NCBI RefSeq assembly: GCF_019392335.1
Contig: NZ_JAHXRQ010000016.1
Span: forward strand, 1 to 64,000
DNA from: Mameliella sp. CS4
Lineage (GTDB): Bacteria; Pseudomonadota; Alphaproteobacteria; Rhodobacterales; Rhodobacteraceae
Reading direction: 5' to 3'
DNA length: 64,000 nucleotides
Shown here: positions 33,051 to 41,677 of the stretch, piece after piece
How the letters are laid out: each line of letters begins with the position of its first letter
Numbering within the stretch: position 1 is the stretch's first letter
Notes under the pieces: generated by a model
Databases searched by the model: none
The model's input: the letters and a program-made list of their open reading frames with translations, nothing else
Told to the model about the DNA's origin: nothing
Translations under genes and position numbers: made by a program

Positions 33051-33089
33051 CCATGTATTGAGGCCCATCCACGCAGCGATAGCGGGGGT

Positions 33090-34130
33090 CTAGCTCACCG
33101 CGCGCAACGGCGGCTGTTGGTGGTCGGGCCAGGCCCGCTCTCCGGTGTCACCGACCCGAATGCGCCAGGCCTCTATCAACGCAGTCGCCTCGCGGACGCC
33201 AAGCACCCGTCCGCAGGGCTGTGCCGCCGGATGCCGGTCCAGCGCCGCGTCCGCGACCCCCAGCGCGCGTGACAGCTTGCGCCGGCCCGCCTTGTCCAAG
33301 CTGCGCAGGCTCCGGTCTCCGATCAACATGGATTCCGCCGGGATCCCCTCGGCGACCAGCAACATGTGCCGCTCTGTCACCACGTGGATATAAGTCACCG
33401 GGCGGTCGGCCTGGCGAATGCGCACCTGTGGCAGACCGGTAAATCCCTTTGCGGGACCAAGCAGCGGGTCCGGCCCATGCGGATCAGAGCCGGGAATGCA
33501 GATACGGTGCTGTGGCGAGACCTTGAGCCGGCGATGCGGCAGCCCCTCGCCAAAGGCGCCGGGGTCTATCACCACCGGCTGTTGCCCGGCGGCGGGCGAC
33601 CGATGGCGAGAGCGCAGGATTGTGGCGACTGTCCCGGCCGTGCCCCTGTAGTCCAGCACCTTGGCCCCGGGGCCAAGATCCTGCACCGGAACCCGCCCGC
33701 GCGGGGTCAGGATATGTGTGTCCGGGCAGAAACAGATCGTCCCGGTCACGGTCAGATCATAGCCGGTCTGATCGACCGACAGGACGACGGCAATGGCGGA
33801 CAGCAGGTTCGGCGGCCCCTCTGGATAGACCAGCAGTTTTTCCCCTGTGTCGACGTCTTTCATCACCATGACGTCGACCGCACTGCCCGTCGGAACGACC
33901 AAACCCAGCAGATCGATCCCCGGCTGCGCGGTCCCCGACCCCAGCATTTCCACGGTGCGCCCATCCAGCGTCATCTGTTCACCCACGTAGATCTTGCCGT
34001 CATTGTCCTCCAGCGCCGCGGGGCCGGAGGTGATGCCGACATCGCTGAGCAGCAGGGTCTGGTTTTCGGAAAAAAAGCTCGCGGACAGCAGGGCGAAATG
34101 CAGCACCTGGTATTGCAGTGAGTAGGACAT
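33090..34130 (-). CDS. Hint (hedgehog/intein) domain protein
   Basis: 346 residues. The N-terminal part (1 to about 130) is beta-rich. The Hint domain starts at about 132 with CFCPDTHILTPRGRVPVQDL, followed by SPQHRICI and a downstream RSLDKAGRRKL segment. The first Cys and the internal His are those used by autoprocessing Hint domains, but no C-terminal Asn-nucleophile junction was seen. Such proteins are common in Rhodobacteraceae beside RTX proteins and are often exported. It is convergent with the small secreted protein gene. Confidence 0.88.
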   Translation of the reverse strand: MSYSLQYQVLHFALLSASFFSENQTLLLSDVGITSGPAALEDNDGKIYVGEQMTLDGRTVEMLGSGTAQPGIDLLGLVVPTGSAVDVMVMKDVDTGEKLLVYPEGPPNLLSAIAVVLSVDQTGYDLTVTGTICFCPDTHILTPRGRVPVQDLGPGAKVLDYRGTAGTVATILRSRHRSPAAGQQPVVIDPGAFGEGLPHRRLKVSPQHRICIPGSDPHGPDPLLGPAKGFTGLPQVRIRQADRPVTYIHVVTERHMLLVAEGIPAESMLIGDRSLRSLDKAGRRKLSRALGVADAALDRHPAAQPCGRVLGVREATALIEAWRIRVGDTGERAWPDHQQPPLRAVS

Positions 34131-34674
34131 GCAGCGCGATCTTTCCTGACGTGCCCCGGGAAAGAAACGGGACGGACGGTCCAGACGATGCGCGAAGACT
34201 GTTGTTATTCGGTTAAACCGGGACCTGACAGAAGGACCAAGGTCCCGCGCAGGCCCCCGGCTCCAACACCGGATACCTGGCCGCTTGAACGGTGGGAAGA
34301 AACTGGATCTGTCTCACACCCACGTTCGCGGGCTGCGACATGGCAACGGCCACCCTGTCCGGGACGGGTTGCGCGATGGACAAGGGTCTGACACATCCAA
34401 AGCCGGTGACGTGCCAATTGCCCAACCGGTTCCTCTGGATGGGACCAACAGCGCCCCGCACTCGGAGCAAGCACGCCGGGCGCCGAAAACTGACCCCGTG
34501 ACCTCCGCTGGCCCGGCGGGAATCTGCGACCGCGCTTCATCACCCGGTCATTTTGGTCTGCACCCGGCTATTTTTGGGTTAACTGGGACGGGCAAAGCTG
34601 ACTATGGTCCCGACAGGGGTCCTTGGCCGCCGATGCTTTGGCCCGCATGCATCATAGCCTTTGAAAGTTGAAAC
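34131..34674. other. Gene-free stretch upstream of bactofilin and Hint genes
   Basis: No convincing gene in 544 bases. It contains two related motifs, GGTTAAACCGGGAC at 34211-34224 (inside the small palindrome CGGTTAAACCG) and GGTTAACTGGGAC at 34577-34589, which may be control sites for the flanking genes. The open frames here have no ribosome sites and lack protein-like composition. Confidence 0.45.
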
Positions 34675-35016
34675 ATGTCACAGACCACCTCCGCCACCAA
34701 AGCACGCTCTCACCTGGCAGCAGGGGCCAAGCTGGTTGGGGACCTGACGATCCCGGGCCATTTCGAGCTGGTCGGCCATGCCGACGGGCGCATCCGGGCG
34801 GATGGAATCACCATCGAGGCCGGCGGCTCTGCCGTCGGAGAACTGCGCGCCGACACGATCGTCGTGACCGGCAAGTTCGAGGGCCAGATCCTGGGCGGCG
34901 ACGTCAAGCTGAGCGCGGGCGCTCAGGTGTCCGGCGAGATTTCCTACGCGTCCCTGACAATCGAAAGCGGCGCCAACGTGAACTGCAGCTTTTCGCGGGT
35001 CGGCACCCAGGGCTGA
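34675..35016 (+). CDS. Bactofilin (short polymer-forming cytoskeletal protein)
   Basis: 113 residues, almost all of it the bactofilin beta-helix core (GAKLVGDLTIPGHFELVGH, IEAGGSAVGELRAD, GKFEGQILGGDV). The terminal tails are short and there is no membrane segment. Bactofilins polymerise without nucleotide and organise envelope enzymes. The usual M23 peptidase partner is not adjacent. Confidence 0.9.
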   Translation: MSQTTSATKARSHLAAGAKLVGDLTIPGHFELVGHADGRIRADGITIEAGGSAVGELRADTIVVTGKFEGQILGGDVKLSAGAQVSGEISYASLTIESGANVNCSFSRVGTQG

Positions 35017-35061
35017 GGCGACCGGCCGTCGCGGGCCGCCTGACACCGAGAGCGCGCCGGG

Positions 35062-35949
35062 ATGGACAAGCTTTCCGTCATGCAAGCCTTTCGCCGCATC
35101 GTCGAGCGCGGCAGCTTTGCCCGTGCGGCCGAGGATCTGGGCGTCTCGCCCGCACTGCTCAGCCGCGAGATCAAACTGCTGGAGCAAAGCCTGGGCAGCA
35201 CGCTGCTGACACGGACCACCCGGTCGATGTCGCTGACCGATGCCGGGCGGCTCTACTACGATGAGACCAGCGGCATCCTCGATGCCGTGACCCGGGTCGA
35301 GACCCGCATCCGCGATGGCGCGGGGGCGGTGCGCGGGCACCTCAGGGTCAATGCCTCCTCCTCTTTCGGACAGGCGGTCATCGCGCCGTTCCTGCCCGAT
35401 TTCCTGAACGCCTACCCCGACCTCAGGCTGACCCTGTCTTTGGACGACCGTGTGGTGGACATGGTCGAGGGCGGGTTCGACGTCTCGATCCGCATCCGGG
35501 CCGCCATGCCGGATTCCGCCCTGGTGGCGCGCAAACTGGGCACGATCCGGCAAAGGATCTTTGCCGCGCCGGCCTACCTGGAACAGGCCGGCACACCACA
35601 GACACCCGAAGAGATCGCCGGGCACCGGATCGTCGGGTTCCTGCTGGCCGATCATCTGAACAGCTGGACGTTGCAAGGTGCGGGTGGCACCCGCACCATC
35701 GACCTGGACCCGCCCGTGCGCGTCGGCAACAGCCTTGTCCTGCGGGATCTGCTGATCGCGGGCCACGGTATCGGCACCCTGCCCGATTTCATCTCTGACG
35801 CGCCCGAGGCGCGCGGAGACTTGGTGCGCATCCTGCCTGACTGGGAGTTGCCCGCGCCCGACATCTTCGCCGTGACCGCGTCTCGGCTGGGGATGGACGC
35901 GCGGGTGACGGCCTTTCTGGATCATTTGCGCACGGCACTGCGGGGCTGA
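35062..35949 (+). CDS. LysR-family transcriptional regulator
   Basis: 295 residues. The N-terminal HTH reads AFRRIVERGSFARAAEDLGV followed by SPALLSREIKLLEQSLG; a type 2 periplasmic-binding-like effector domain follows (ALVARKLGTIRQRIFAAPAYL). It precedes the WrbA-DsbA-type operon on the same strand rather than divergently. A typical LysR box lies right after its stop, so it probably activates the following genes. Confidence 0.93.
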   Translation: MDKLSVMQAFRRIVERGSFARAAEDLGVSPALLSREIKLLEQSLGSTLLTRTTRSMSLTDAGRLYYDETSGILDAVTRVETRIRDGAGAVRGHLRVNASSSFGQAVIAPFLPDFLNAYPDLRLTLSLDDRVVDMVEGGFDVSIRIRAAMPDSALVARKLGTIRQRIFAAPAYLEQAGTPQTPEEIAGHRIVGFLLADHLNSWTLQGAGGTRTIDLDPPVRVGNSLVLRDLLIAGHGIGTLPDFISDAPEARGDLVRILPDWELPAPDIFAVTASRLGMDARVTAFLDHLRTALRG

Positions 35950-35950
35950 C

Positions 35951-35973
35951 ATTCTTCAACCGACGTAAAGAAT
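35951..35973. promoter_or_regulatory. LysR-type operator box
   Basis: ATTCTT (35951-35956) and AAGAAT (35968-35973) form a perfect inverted repeat around 11 bases, the classical T-N11-A layout, 84 bases upstream of the WrbA-like start. Confidence 0.55.
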
Positions 35974-36056
35974 GATTTGCGCGCGGGCCGCTTATTCCGG
36001 CGCGCCCGATCACCGATCTTCACGGGCATCACCACACCAAACCCAAGAGGATCCCG

Positions 36057-36674
36057 ATGACCCGCGTTCTTGTTCTTTACTATTCCAGCTATGGCCATGT
36101 CCGCGCTCTGGCCGAGGCCGAAGGCGCCCGCAGCGTGCCCGGCACCCTGGTCGACCTGCGTCGCGTGCCGGAAACCGTTCCCGACGACATCCGGCGGAAT
36201 GCCGGGTTCATCGAGGATCACACGCCGCTGGCCACGCCCGCAGACCTTGAAACCTACGACGCCATCCTGTTCGGCACGCCGACGCTGTTTGGCATGATGG
36301 CCGGCCAGATGAAGAGCTTTCTCGACCAGGCGGGCGGGCTTTGGGCGCGCAACGCACTGGTCGGCAAGGTGGCCGGTGTCTTTGCCTCCACCGGCTCGCA
36401 GCACGGCGGGCACGAGGCCACGCTGCTGTCCTTCCAGATCCCGCTGCAGCACTTCGGCATGTTGATCGCGGGAATGCCCTACAGCTTTGCCAGGCAGACC
36501 ACTGCCGAACACATCGTCGGCGGCGCGCCCTACGGTGCCGGAACCATCGCCGGGGCTGACGGATCGCTTGCGCCGACAGAAACCGATCTGGCCGGGGCCC
36601 GGTTTCAGGGGGCGCATGTGGCCGGGATCGCCGCCCGCCTTACAGGCGCCGACCGGCAAGGGGAGGCCGCCTGA
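36057..36674 (+). CDS. WrbA-like NAD(P)H:quinone oxidoreductase
   Basis: 205 residues of the flavodoxin-fold WrbA family. The FMN phosphate loop is YYSSYGHV (9-16), followed by FGTPTLFGMMAGQMKSFLDQ and the conserved ASTGSQHGGHE. It should reduce quinones by two electrons, protecting against redox cycling. It overlaps the DsbA-family gene (TGATG), so the two work in one transcript, likely induced through the LysR box. Confidence 0.92.
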   Translation: MTRVLVLYYSSYGHVRALAEAEGARSVPGTLVDLRRVPETVPDDIRRNAGFIEDHTPLATPADLETYDAILFGTPTLFGMMAGQMKSFLDQAGGLWARNALVGKVAGVFASTGSQHGGHEATLLSFQIPLQHFGMLIAGMPYSFARQTTAEHIVGGAPYGAGTIAGADGSLAPTETDLAGARFQGAHVAGIAARLTGADRQGEAA

Positions 36675-37312
36675 TGTCCACCCTGACCATCGACTTCTTC
36701 CATGACGTCGTCTGCTGCTGGTGCTTCAACATCTCGTCGCGGATGCGCGGAATTGCATCCGAGTACGACCTGACGATCCGGCACCGCACCTTTGTCCTTC
36801 AGGACAGCCGCGCCGAGATGGCCGCCCGCTGGGGATCGCCGCAGGCGGCCAGGGACACGATCCTGGGCCACTGGTCGGCCTGCCGAGAGCTCAGCGACCG
36901 GCCCGAACTGATCGACATCGAGTCGATGCGCGCCGCCGCTTTCGATTATCCCCACGGCCTGACCGCCGCGCTGGGATGCAAGGCGGCAGAGCGGCTGGAC
37001 GGACAGGAGGGACACTGGCGGATGTTCGACCAGTTGCAGCGCGCGCACCTGTCCGAGGCCCGCAACATCGCCGACCCTGAAACGGTCCTGCAAATCGCAC
37101 GGGACGCCGGATTCGAGGCGGCGGGTTTTGACCGGCTCTTCGAAGACCCCGAGACCGCAATCGCCGTCGAAGCCGATCGTCAGGTCGCCCGCGCGCTGCA
37201 GGTCCGTTCCATCCCCGCGCTCATCATCCGTGACACCGGCACCCGCCTGGTCAATGGCCCGACAGAGGATCTGGCCGCGCAGATCCGTGCCGCGCAGCAG
37301 ATCCTGGCCTGA
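36674..37312 (+). CDS. DsbA-family (FrnE/HCCA isomerase-like) oxidoreductase
   Basis: 212 residues with a thioredoxin fold and helical insertion and no signal peptide, so cytosolic. The redox motif is CCWC near residue 14-17 (DVVCCWCF) and the cis-Pro loop is RSIPALII. The family includes FrnE, linked to oxidative-stress defence, and 2-hydroxychromene-2-carboxylate isomerase. Coupling with a quinone reductase favours a thiol-redox stress role. Confidence 0.88.
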   Translation: MSTLTIDFFHDVVCCWCFNISSRMRGIASEYDLTIRHRTFVLQDSRAEMAARWGSPQAARDTILGHWSACRELSDRPELIDIESMRAAAFDYPHGLTAALGCKAAERLDGQEGHWRMFDQLQRAHLSEARNIADPETVLQIARDAGFEAAGFDRLFEDPETAIAVEADRQVARALQVRSIPALIIRDTGTRLVNGPTEDLAAQIRAAQQILA

Positions 37313-37324
37313 ATGGAGACCGCC

Positions 37325-37456
37325 ATGCATATCCGCCTTTTCCGCCGCACTGCCCGACCGCCAGAGCTGCGCGGTCTCCCGCCCCAGCTGTTGCGCGACA
37401 TCGGGCTGCCGCCCTGCCCGTCTCGCCCGCCGTATCGCTATGACCACCGCTGGTGA
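37325..37456 (+). CDS. DUF1127 (YjiS-like) small protein
   Basis: 43 residues from ATG 37325, preceded by GGAGA. It has the core LPPQLLRDIGLPP typical of DUF1127 proteins and a basic N-terminus (MHIRLFRRTAR). Such proteins are common in Rhodobacterales and have been linked to RNA binding and to phosphate or C1 metabolism control. It sits 12 bases after the DsbA-family gene and 22 before the DMT transporter, inside the operon. Confidence 0.75.
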   Translation: MHIRLFRRTARPPELRGLPPQLLRDIGLPPCPSRPPYRYDHRW

Positions 37457-37478
37457 GCCGCCTGAAAGGACCCCGACC

Positions 37479-38378
37479 ATGTCACGCACCACCGATATTC
37501 TCCTGACGGCGCTTGCTCCTGCGATCTGGGGCAGCACCTACCTCGTCACGACCGAGGCCCTGCCGGACGGCTATCCCGTCACGCTGGCCGCACTGCGCGC
37601 CCTGCCCGCCGGTCTGCTGCTGCTGACCGTCACGCGCTGCCTGCCGCCGCGCGCCTGGGTGGGCCGCACTTTTCTGCTGGGCAGTCTCAACTTTGCCCTG
37701 TTCTGGGTCCTGCTTTTCGTGGCGGCCTACCGGCTGCCCGGAGGTGTCGCCGCGACGCTGGGCGCGGTACAGACCATGATCGTCATCCTGATGGCGCGCG
37801 GCTGGCTAGGAACCCCCATCCGCGCCGGGGCCGTGGCCGCCTCGGCGACGGGTGTGATGGGTGTGGCGCTGCTGCTGATCGGCCCCGAGGCCGGGCTGGA
37901 CCCGATCGGCGTGGCCGCGGGGCTGGGCGGCGCTGCCTCGATGGCGGCGGGCACCGTGCTCAGCCGCAAGTGGCAGCCGCCGGTTTCGGCGCTCAGCTTT
38001 ACCGCCTGGCAACTGACGGCGGGCGGGCTGATCCTGCTCCCGCTGGCCCTGATCTTCGAGCCGCCGTTGCCGCCACTGACCGCCACCAACCTTGCCGGGC
38101 TGACCTGGCTGGGCCTGATCGGCGCCGCCGCGACCTATGTGATCTGGTTCCGGGGCCTCGCACGGATCGAGCCCGGGGCGGTGTCGATGCTGTCGATGAT
38201 GAGCCCCCTGACCGCCGTGATCCTGGGTTGGGCCTGGCTGGGACAGGCGCTGACGCCGGTGCAAGTGATCGGGGCCGTGATCGTCCTTGGCTCTGTCTGG
38301 GCCGGGCAGCGCGCGAACCGTCCACGTGCCGCACCGCTGGGCGCCCCGATCTTGGCGGGGGCGAAACCGTCGGCCTGA
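37479..38378 (+). CDS. EamA/DMT-family transporter
   Basis: 299 residues with ten predicted membrane helices as two EamA repeats (IWGSTYLVTTEALPDGYPV at the start and ATYVIWFRGLARIEPGAVSM in the second). I start at ATG 37479, preceded by AAAGGA, because codons upstream overlap the DUF1127 gene. These carriers export amino acids, metabolites or toxic compounds. In an operon with a quinone reductase it may remove a harmful metabolite. Confidence 0.9.
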   Translation: MSRTTDILLTALAPAIWGSTYLVTTEALPDGYPVTLAALRALPAGLLLLTVTRCLPPRAWVGRTFLLGSLNFALFWVLLFVAAYRLPGGVAATLGAVQTMIVILMARGWLGTPIRAGAVAASATGVMGVALLLIGPEAGLDPIGVAAGLGGAASMAAGTVLSRKWQPPVSALSFTAWQLTAGGLILLPLALIFEPPLPPLTATNLAGLTWLGLIGAAATYVIWFRGLARIEPGAVSMLSMMSPLTAVILGWAWLGQALTPVQVIGAVIVLGSVWAGQRANRPRAAPLGAPILAGAKPSA

Positions 38379-38417
38379 CAGACGCGCGCGTCTTGTCCTG
38401 CCAGCAACAGCCCCCTG

Positions 38418-38450
38418 GGGCCCCGGCATCGTCCGGGGCCCTTCTTCTTT
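38418..38450 (+). terminator. Intrinsic terminator after the DMT transporter
   Basis: GGGCCCCGG (38418-38426) and CCGGGGCCC (38433-38441) form a nine-pair stem with a six-base loop, followed by TTCTTCTTT. Confidence 0.85.
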
Positions 38451-38488
38451 GCTCAAAGCATCCCCAAGTACGCATTGCACTCCAATGG

Positions 38489-38504
38489 ATACATATGTAT
38501 ACAT
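38489..38504. promoter_or_regulatory. Overlapping palindromes: GntR operator for the tcu operon
   Basis: ATACATATGTAT (38489-38500) and ATGTATACAT (38495-38504) are two perfect overlapping palindromes, 30 bases upstream of the GntR start. The GTATAC core is usual for FCD-type GntR sites, and the A/T-rich sequence could also serve as the -10 region. Confidence 0.6.
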
Positions 38505-38534
38505 TAGGACACAGATTTGATCGCGGACGGGCGC

Positions 38535-39191
38535 ATGGAGCATACGGACAACAAGGCACGGCAGGCCGCCGACCCCTACAGCCGGATCGTGGCCGAGATC
38601 CGAAAGGGCACAATCCGCCCCGGCGACCGGCTGATCGAAACCGAGCTGGCGGCGAAATACGGCGTCTCTCGGACCCCTGTCCGCGAAGCCGTGCACCGGC
38701 TGGAGGCCGACGGCCTGGTGACACATGTCCCGCGCGGCGGGCTGGTCGTCCGCCAACTGGATTACGCCGAGATCACAGAGCTTTACGCCATGCGCGCGGT
38801 TCTGGAAGGCACGGCGGCGCGCTTTGCCGCGCGCTCTGTCTCGGACGTCGAGATGGCCGAACTGGCCACCATCAACGACGAAATGCGCGACGCAGACCAG
38901 ATCGGCGCCGCCTATGAGGCCAACGCCCAATTTCATCGCGTTGTCCTGAACGCGGCCCGCAACCGGTTCCTGATCCGCGCGGTGGAAGCGGTGCAGAAGA
39001 CCCTGTTGATCCTCGGACGTTCGACGCTGGCCGAAGACACGCGGTTCGAACAGGCCGTGGCCGAACACGACGCGATCCTTCAGGCCCTGCGCGCGCGGGA
39101 CGAGGACGGGGCCGAACGGCTGATGCGGGAACATATCCAGGCGGCGCTGCAGGTCCGCCTGCGGCAATACCGACGGGAGGTGACGGAATGA
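38535..39191 (+). CDS. GntR-family regulator (FCD subfamily), first gene of the tcu operon
   Basis: 218 residues. The winged helix has DRLIETELAAKYGVSRTPVR then EAVHRLEADGLV; an FCD effector domain follows with the metal-binding Asp/His pattern (EANAQFHRVVL, AEHDAIL). ATG 38535 is used; a TTG at 38517 is the alternative. It overlaps tcuA in ATGA, so it probably controls its own operon through the palindrome just upstream, in place of the LysR-type TcuR known from Salmonella. Confidence 0.92.
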   Translation: MEHTDNKARQAADPYSRIVAEIRKGTIRPGDRLIETELAAKYGVSRTPVREAVHRLEADGLVTHVPRGGLVVRQLDYAEITELYAMRAVLEGTAARFAARSVSDVEMAELATINDEMRDADQIGAAYEANAQFHRVVLNAARNRFLIRAVEAVQKTLLILGRSTLAEDTRFEQAVAEHDAILQALRARDEDGAERLMREHIQAALQVRLRQYRREVTE

Positions 39192-40582
39192 GCGGGATCG
39201 AAACCGCAGGCTGGGACGTGATCGTGGCGGGCGGCGGCAATGCCGCGCTCTGCGCCGCGATCGAGGCCGCCGAGACCGGCGCACGCGTGCTTGTGCTGGA
39301 AGGCGCGCCAAAGGACTATCGCGGCGGCAACTCTCGCCATACCCGCAACTTTCGTTGCATGCATCGCGGTCCGCTGTCGGTGCTGACCGACAGCTATGGC
39401 GAGGACGAGTACTTCGACGATCTCATCCGCGTCACCAAGGGAGAGACGGACGAGACGCTGGCCCGCCTGGCAATCCGGCAGTCCGAGGACTGTCTGCCCT
39501 GGATGGAACGCCACGGCGTGCGCTTTCAACCCTCGCTTTCGGGCACCCTGTCGCTGAGCCGCACCAACGCCTTTTTCCTGGGCGGCGGCAAGGCGTTGGT
39601 CAACGCCTATTACAACACGCTGGAAGACCTGGGCGTAACCGTCCGATACGAGGCCCAGGTGACCCATGTGCACATCGAGAACGGCCAGTTCGAGGCGCTG
39701 GACGTCACGCTGGACGGCGAAAGCCTGCGAATCTCGGGCCGGGCGCTGGTGCTGGCCTCGGGCGGGTTCCAGTCGGATATCGACTGGCTGGCACGGGCCT
39801 GGGGCTCTTCGGCACGCAACTTCCTGATCCGTGGCACCCGCTATAACCGCGGTGTCGTGCTGGCCGATATGCTGGACCAGGGCGCCGAAAGCGTCGGCGA
39901 TCCGACGCAATGTCATGCTGTGGCCATCGACGGACGGGCGCCGAAATACGACGGCGGGATCGTCACCCGGCTGGACTGTGTGCCCTTTTCCATCGTCGTC
40001 AACCGCGACGGCGACAGGTTCTACGACGAGGGGGAGGACGTCTGGCCGAAACGCTACGCGATCTGGGGCCGGCTGGTGGCCGCGCAGCCCGACCAGGTGG
40101 CCTATTCGATCATCGACTCGCGTTCTGTCGAACTCTTCATGCCCTCGGTCTTTCCGCCGGAGAAGGCCGATACCATCGCCGGACTGGCCGACAAGCTGGG
40201 TCTGCCCGCCGACAAGCTGGCCGAAACGGTCGAGGCCTTCAACGCAGCCTGCGGCGAGGGCGCGTTTTCGCCCCAGGAACTGGACGGGCTGGCGACCGAG
40301 GGGCTGGAGCCGCCCAAGACGAACTGGGCCCGCCCCATCGCCGAGCCCCCCTTTTACGGCTATTCGCTGCGCCCCGGCGTGACCTTCACCTATCTGGGCC
40401 TGAAGGTGGACGAAACCGCCCGCGTCAGCGGGCCGGATGGCCGCTATGCCAACATCTGGGCCGCCGGAGAGATGATGGCCGGGTCGATCCTGGGACAGGG
40501 CTATCTTGCCGGGTTCGGCATGACCATCGGAACCGTCTTCGGACGCATCGCAGGACAGGAGGCCGCCGCCCATGTCGTTTGA
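39188..40582 (+). CDS. tcuA: FAD-dependent tricarballylate dehydrogenase (TcuA)
   Basis: 464 residues of the fumarate reductase/succinate dehydrogenase flavoprotein type. The FAD motif is GGGNAALCAAIEAAE near residue 14; a flavin-contact segment LVLASGGFQSDI and the terminal GEMMAGSILGQGYLAGFGMT are also visible. TcuA oxidises tricarballylate to cis-aconitate in Salmonella, passing electrons to TcuB. The adjacent tcuB makes this assignment good, although related operons act on other tricarboxylates. Confidence 0.88.
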   Translation: MSGIETAGWDVIVAGGGNAALCAAIEAAETGARVLVLEGAPKDYRGGNSRHTRNFRCMHRGPLSVLTDSYGEDEYFDDLIRVTKGETDETLARLAIRQSEDCLPWMERHGVRFQPSLSGTLSLSRTNAFFLGGGKALVNAYYNTLEDLGVTVRYEAQVTHVHIENGQFEALDVTLDGESLRISGRALVLASGGFQSDIDWLARAWGSSARNFLIRGTRYNRGVVLADMLDQGAESVGDPTQCHAVAIDGRAPKYDGGIVTRLDCVPFSIVVNRDGDRFYDEGEDVWPKRYAIWGRLVAAQPDQVAYSIIDSRSVELFMPSVFPPEKADTIAGLADKLGLPADKLAETVEAFNAACGEGAFSPQELDGLATEGLEPPKTNWARPIAEPPFYGYSLRPGVTFTYLGLKVDETARVSGPDGRYANIWAAGEMMAGSILGQGYLAGFGMTIGTVFGRIAGQEAAAHVV

Positions 40583-41663
40583 CGCCGCCACGCAATCCCC
40601 GCAAACCGACACGATCTCGGAGGCGCGCCGCCAGGTCGAGATCTGCAACGCCTGCCGCTATTGCGAAGGGTTCTGCGATGCCTTCCCGGCCATGTTCGCG
40701 GAACGGGTCTTTGGCGAGGGGGACATCGTCCAGATCGCCAACCTCTGCCACAACTGCCGGGGCTGCTATTACTCCTGCCAGTATACGGAACCGCATGAAT
40801 TCGCGCTGAACCTGCCGCAGGCGCTGGCCGATGTGCGGGTCGACAGCTGGGATCGCTACGGCTGGCCCGGCGGGCTGGGGGCGCTGTTCCAAAGGCGCGG
40901 GGTCGCGCTGTCGGCCGCGCTGGTTGCGGGGATCGCGCTGCTGTTCCTGGCACAGGCCATGCTGACCCCGGCAAACGGCGAAGGGTTCTACGCGGTGCTG
41001 TCCCACACGGTAATGGTGGCGATCTTTCTGCCCGCCTTCCTCTTTCCGATGGTGGTCCTTGCCCTGGGCCTGCGGGCCTACTGGCGCGACGTCGGCGGGG
41101 CGCCGGTCCGCTGGACACACCTGCGTCGCGCCGCTCTGCGCGCCGGACAGTTGAAGAACCTCGACGGCGGCCAGGGACAGGGCTGTAACTTTGAAAAGGG
41201 CGACCGCTACAGCCAGGCCCGGCGTCATGCACACCAGGCGACGTTCTGGGGGTTCCTGTTGTGCTTCGCCTCCACCTCTTCGGCCACGCTGATGCACTAT
41301 CTACTGGGTTTGGAGGCGCCCTATGGTCTGTTCAGCCTGCCAAAGTTGCTGGGCGTTCCGGGTGGGCTGCTCCTGACGCTGGGCGCCTTCGGGCTGGCGG
41401 GGCTAAAGCTGAAAGCCGACCCCCAGTTGGGCGCGCGCAACGCCTGGGGCGGAGAGATGGCCTTTGTCCTTCTGCTGGGACTGACCGGCCTGACCGGGCT
41501 GATCCTCTATGCTGTCAGTGGCAGCGGCGCGGTTCCCGCCATGCTGGCCCTGCACCTGGGCGCGGTGCTGACACTGTTCCTGACCACGCCCTATTCGAAG
41601 ATGGCGCATGGTTTTTACCGGTTCGCGGCGCTTGTCCGCGACGCGCAGCAACGGCAGGCCTGA
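40572..41663 (+). CDS. tcuB: Iron-sulfur membrane electron-transfer protein TcuB
   Basis: 363 residues. Two cysteine clusters, CNACRYCEGFC (about 17-27) and CHNCRGCYYSC (about 59-69), bind [4Fe-4S] centres. Several membrane helices follow (for example ALVAGIALLFLAQAML) with histidines that may hold heme. It reoxidises the TcuA flavin and passes electrons to the quinone pool. The start overlaps tcuA by 11 bases. Confidence 0.9.
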   Translation: MSFDAATQSPQTDTISEARRQVEICNACRYCEGFCDAFPAMFAERVFGEGDIVQIANLCHNCRGCYYSCQYTEPHEFALNLPQALADVRVDSWDRYGWPGGLGALFQRRGVALSAALVAGIALLFLAQAMLTPANGEGFYAVLSHTVMVAIFLPAFLFPMVVLALGLRAYWRDVGGAPVRWTHLRRAALRAGQLKNLDGGQGQGCNFEKGDRYSQARRHAHQATFWGFLLCFASTSSATLMHYLLGLEAPYGLFSLPKLLGVPGGLLLTLGAFGLAGLKLKADPQLGARNAWGGEMAFVLLLGLTGLTGLILYAVSGSGAVPAMLALHLGAVLTLFLTTPYSKMAHGFYRFAALVRDAQQRQA

Positions 41664-41675
41664 CAGGGCCTGCCG
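41652..41675. terminator. Bidirectional hairpin between tcuB and the SLC13 gene
   Basis: CGGCAGGCC (41652-41660) and GGCCTGCCG (41667-41675) pair perfectly with a six-base loop, overlapping the tcuB stop and lying two bases from the convergent gene's stop. Confidence 0.6.
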
Positions 41676-41677
41676 CC

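Noticed and set aside
34678..35952. A 424-residue minus-strand frame opposite bactofilin and LysR
   Set aside because: It runs through two well-recognised genes and their intergenic space, as shadow frames do in GC-rich DNA.
39080..40648. A 522-residue minus-strand frame opposite tcuA
   Set aside because: TcuA on the plus strand has full family motifs. The opposite frame is His/Gly/Arg-rich and is a shadow of third-position GC bias.
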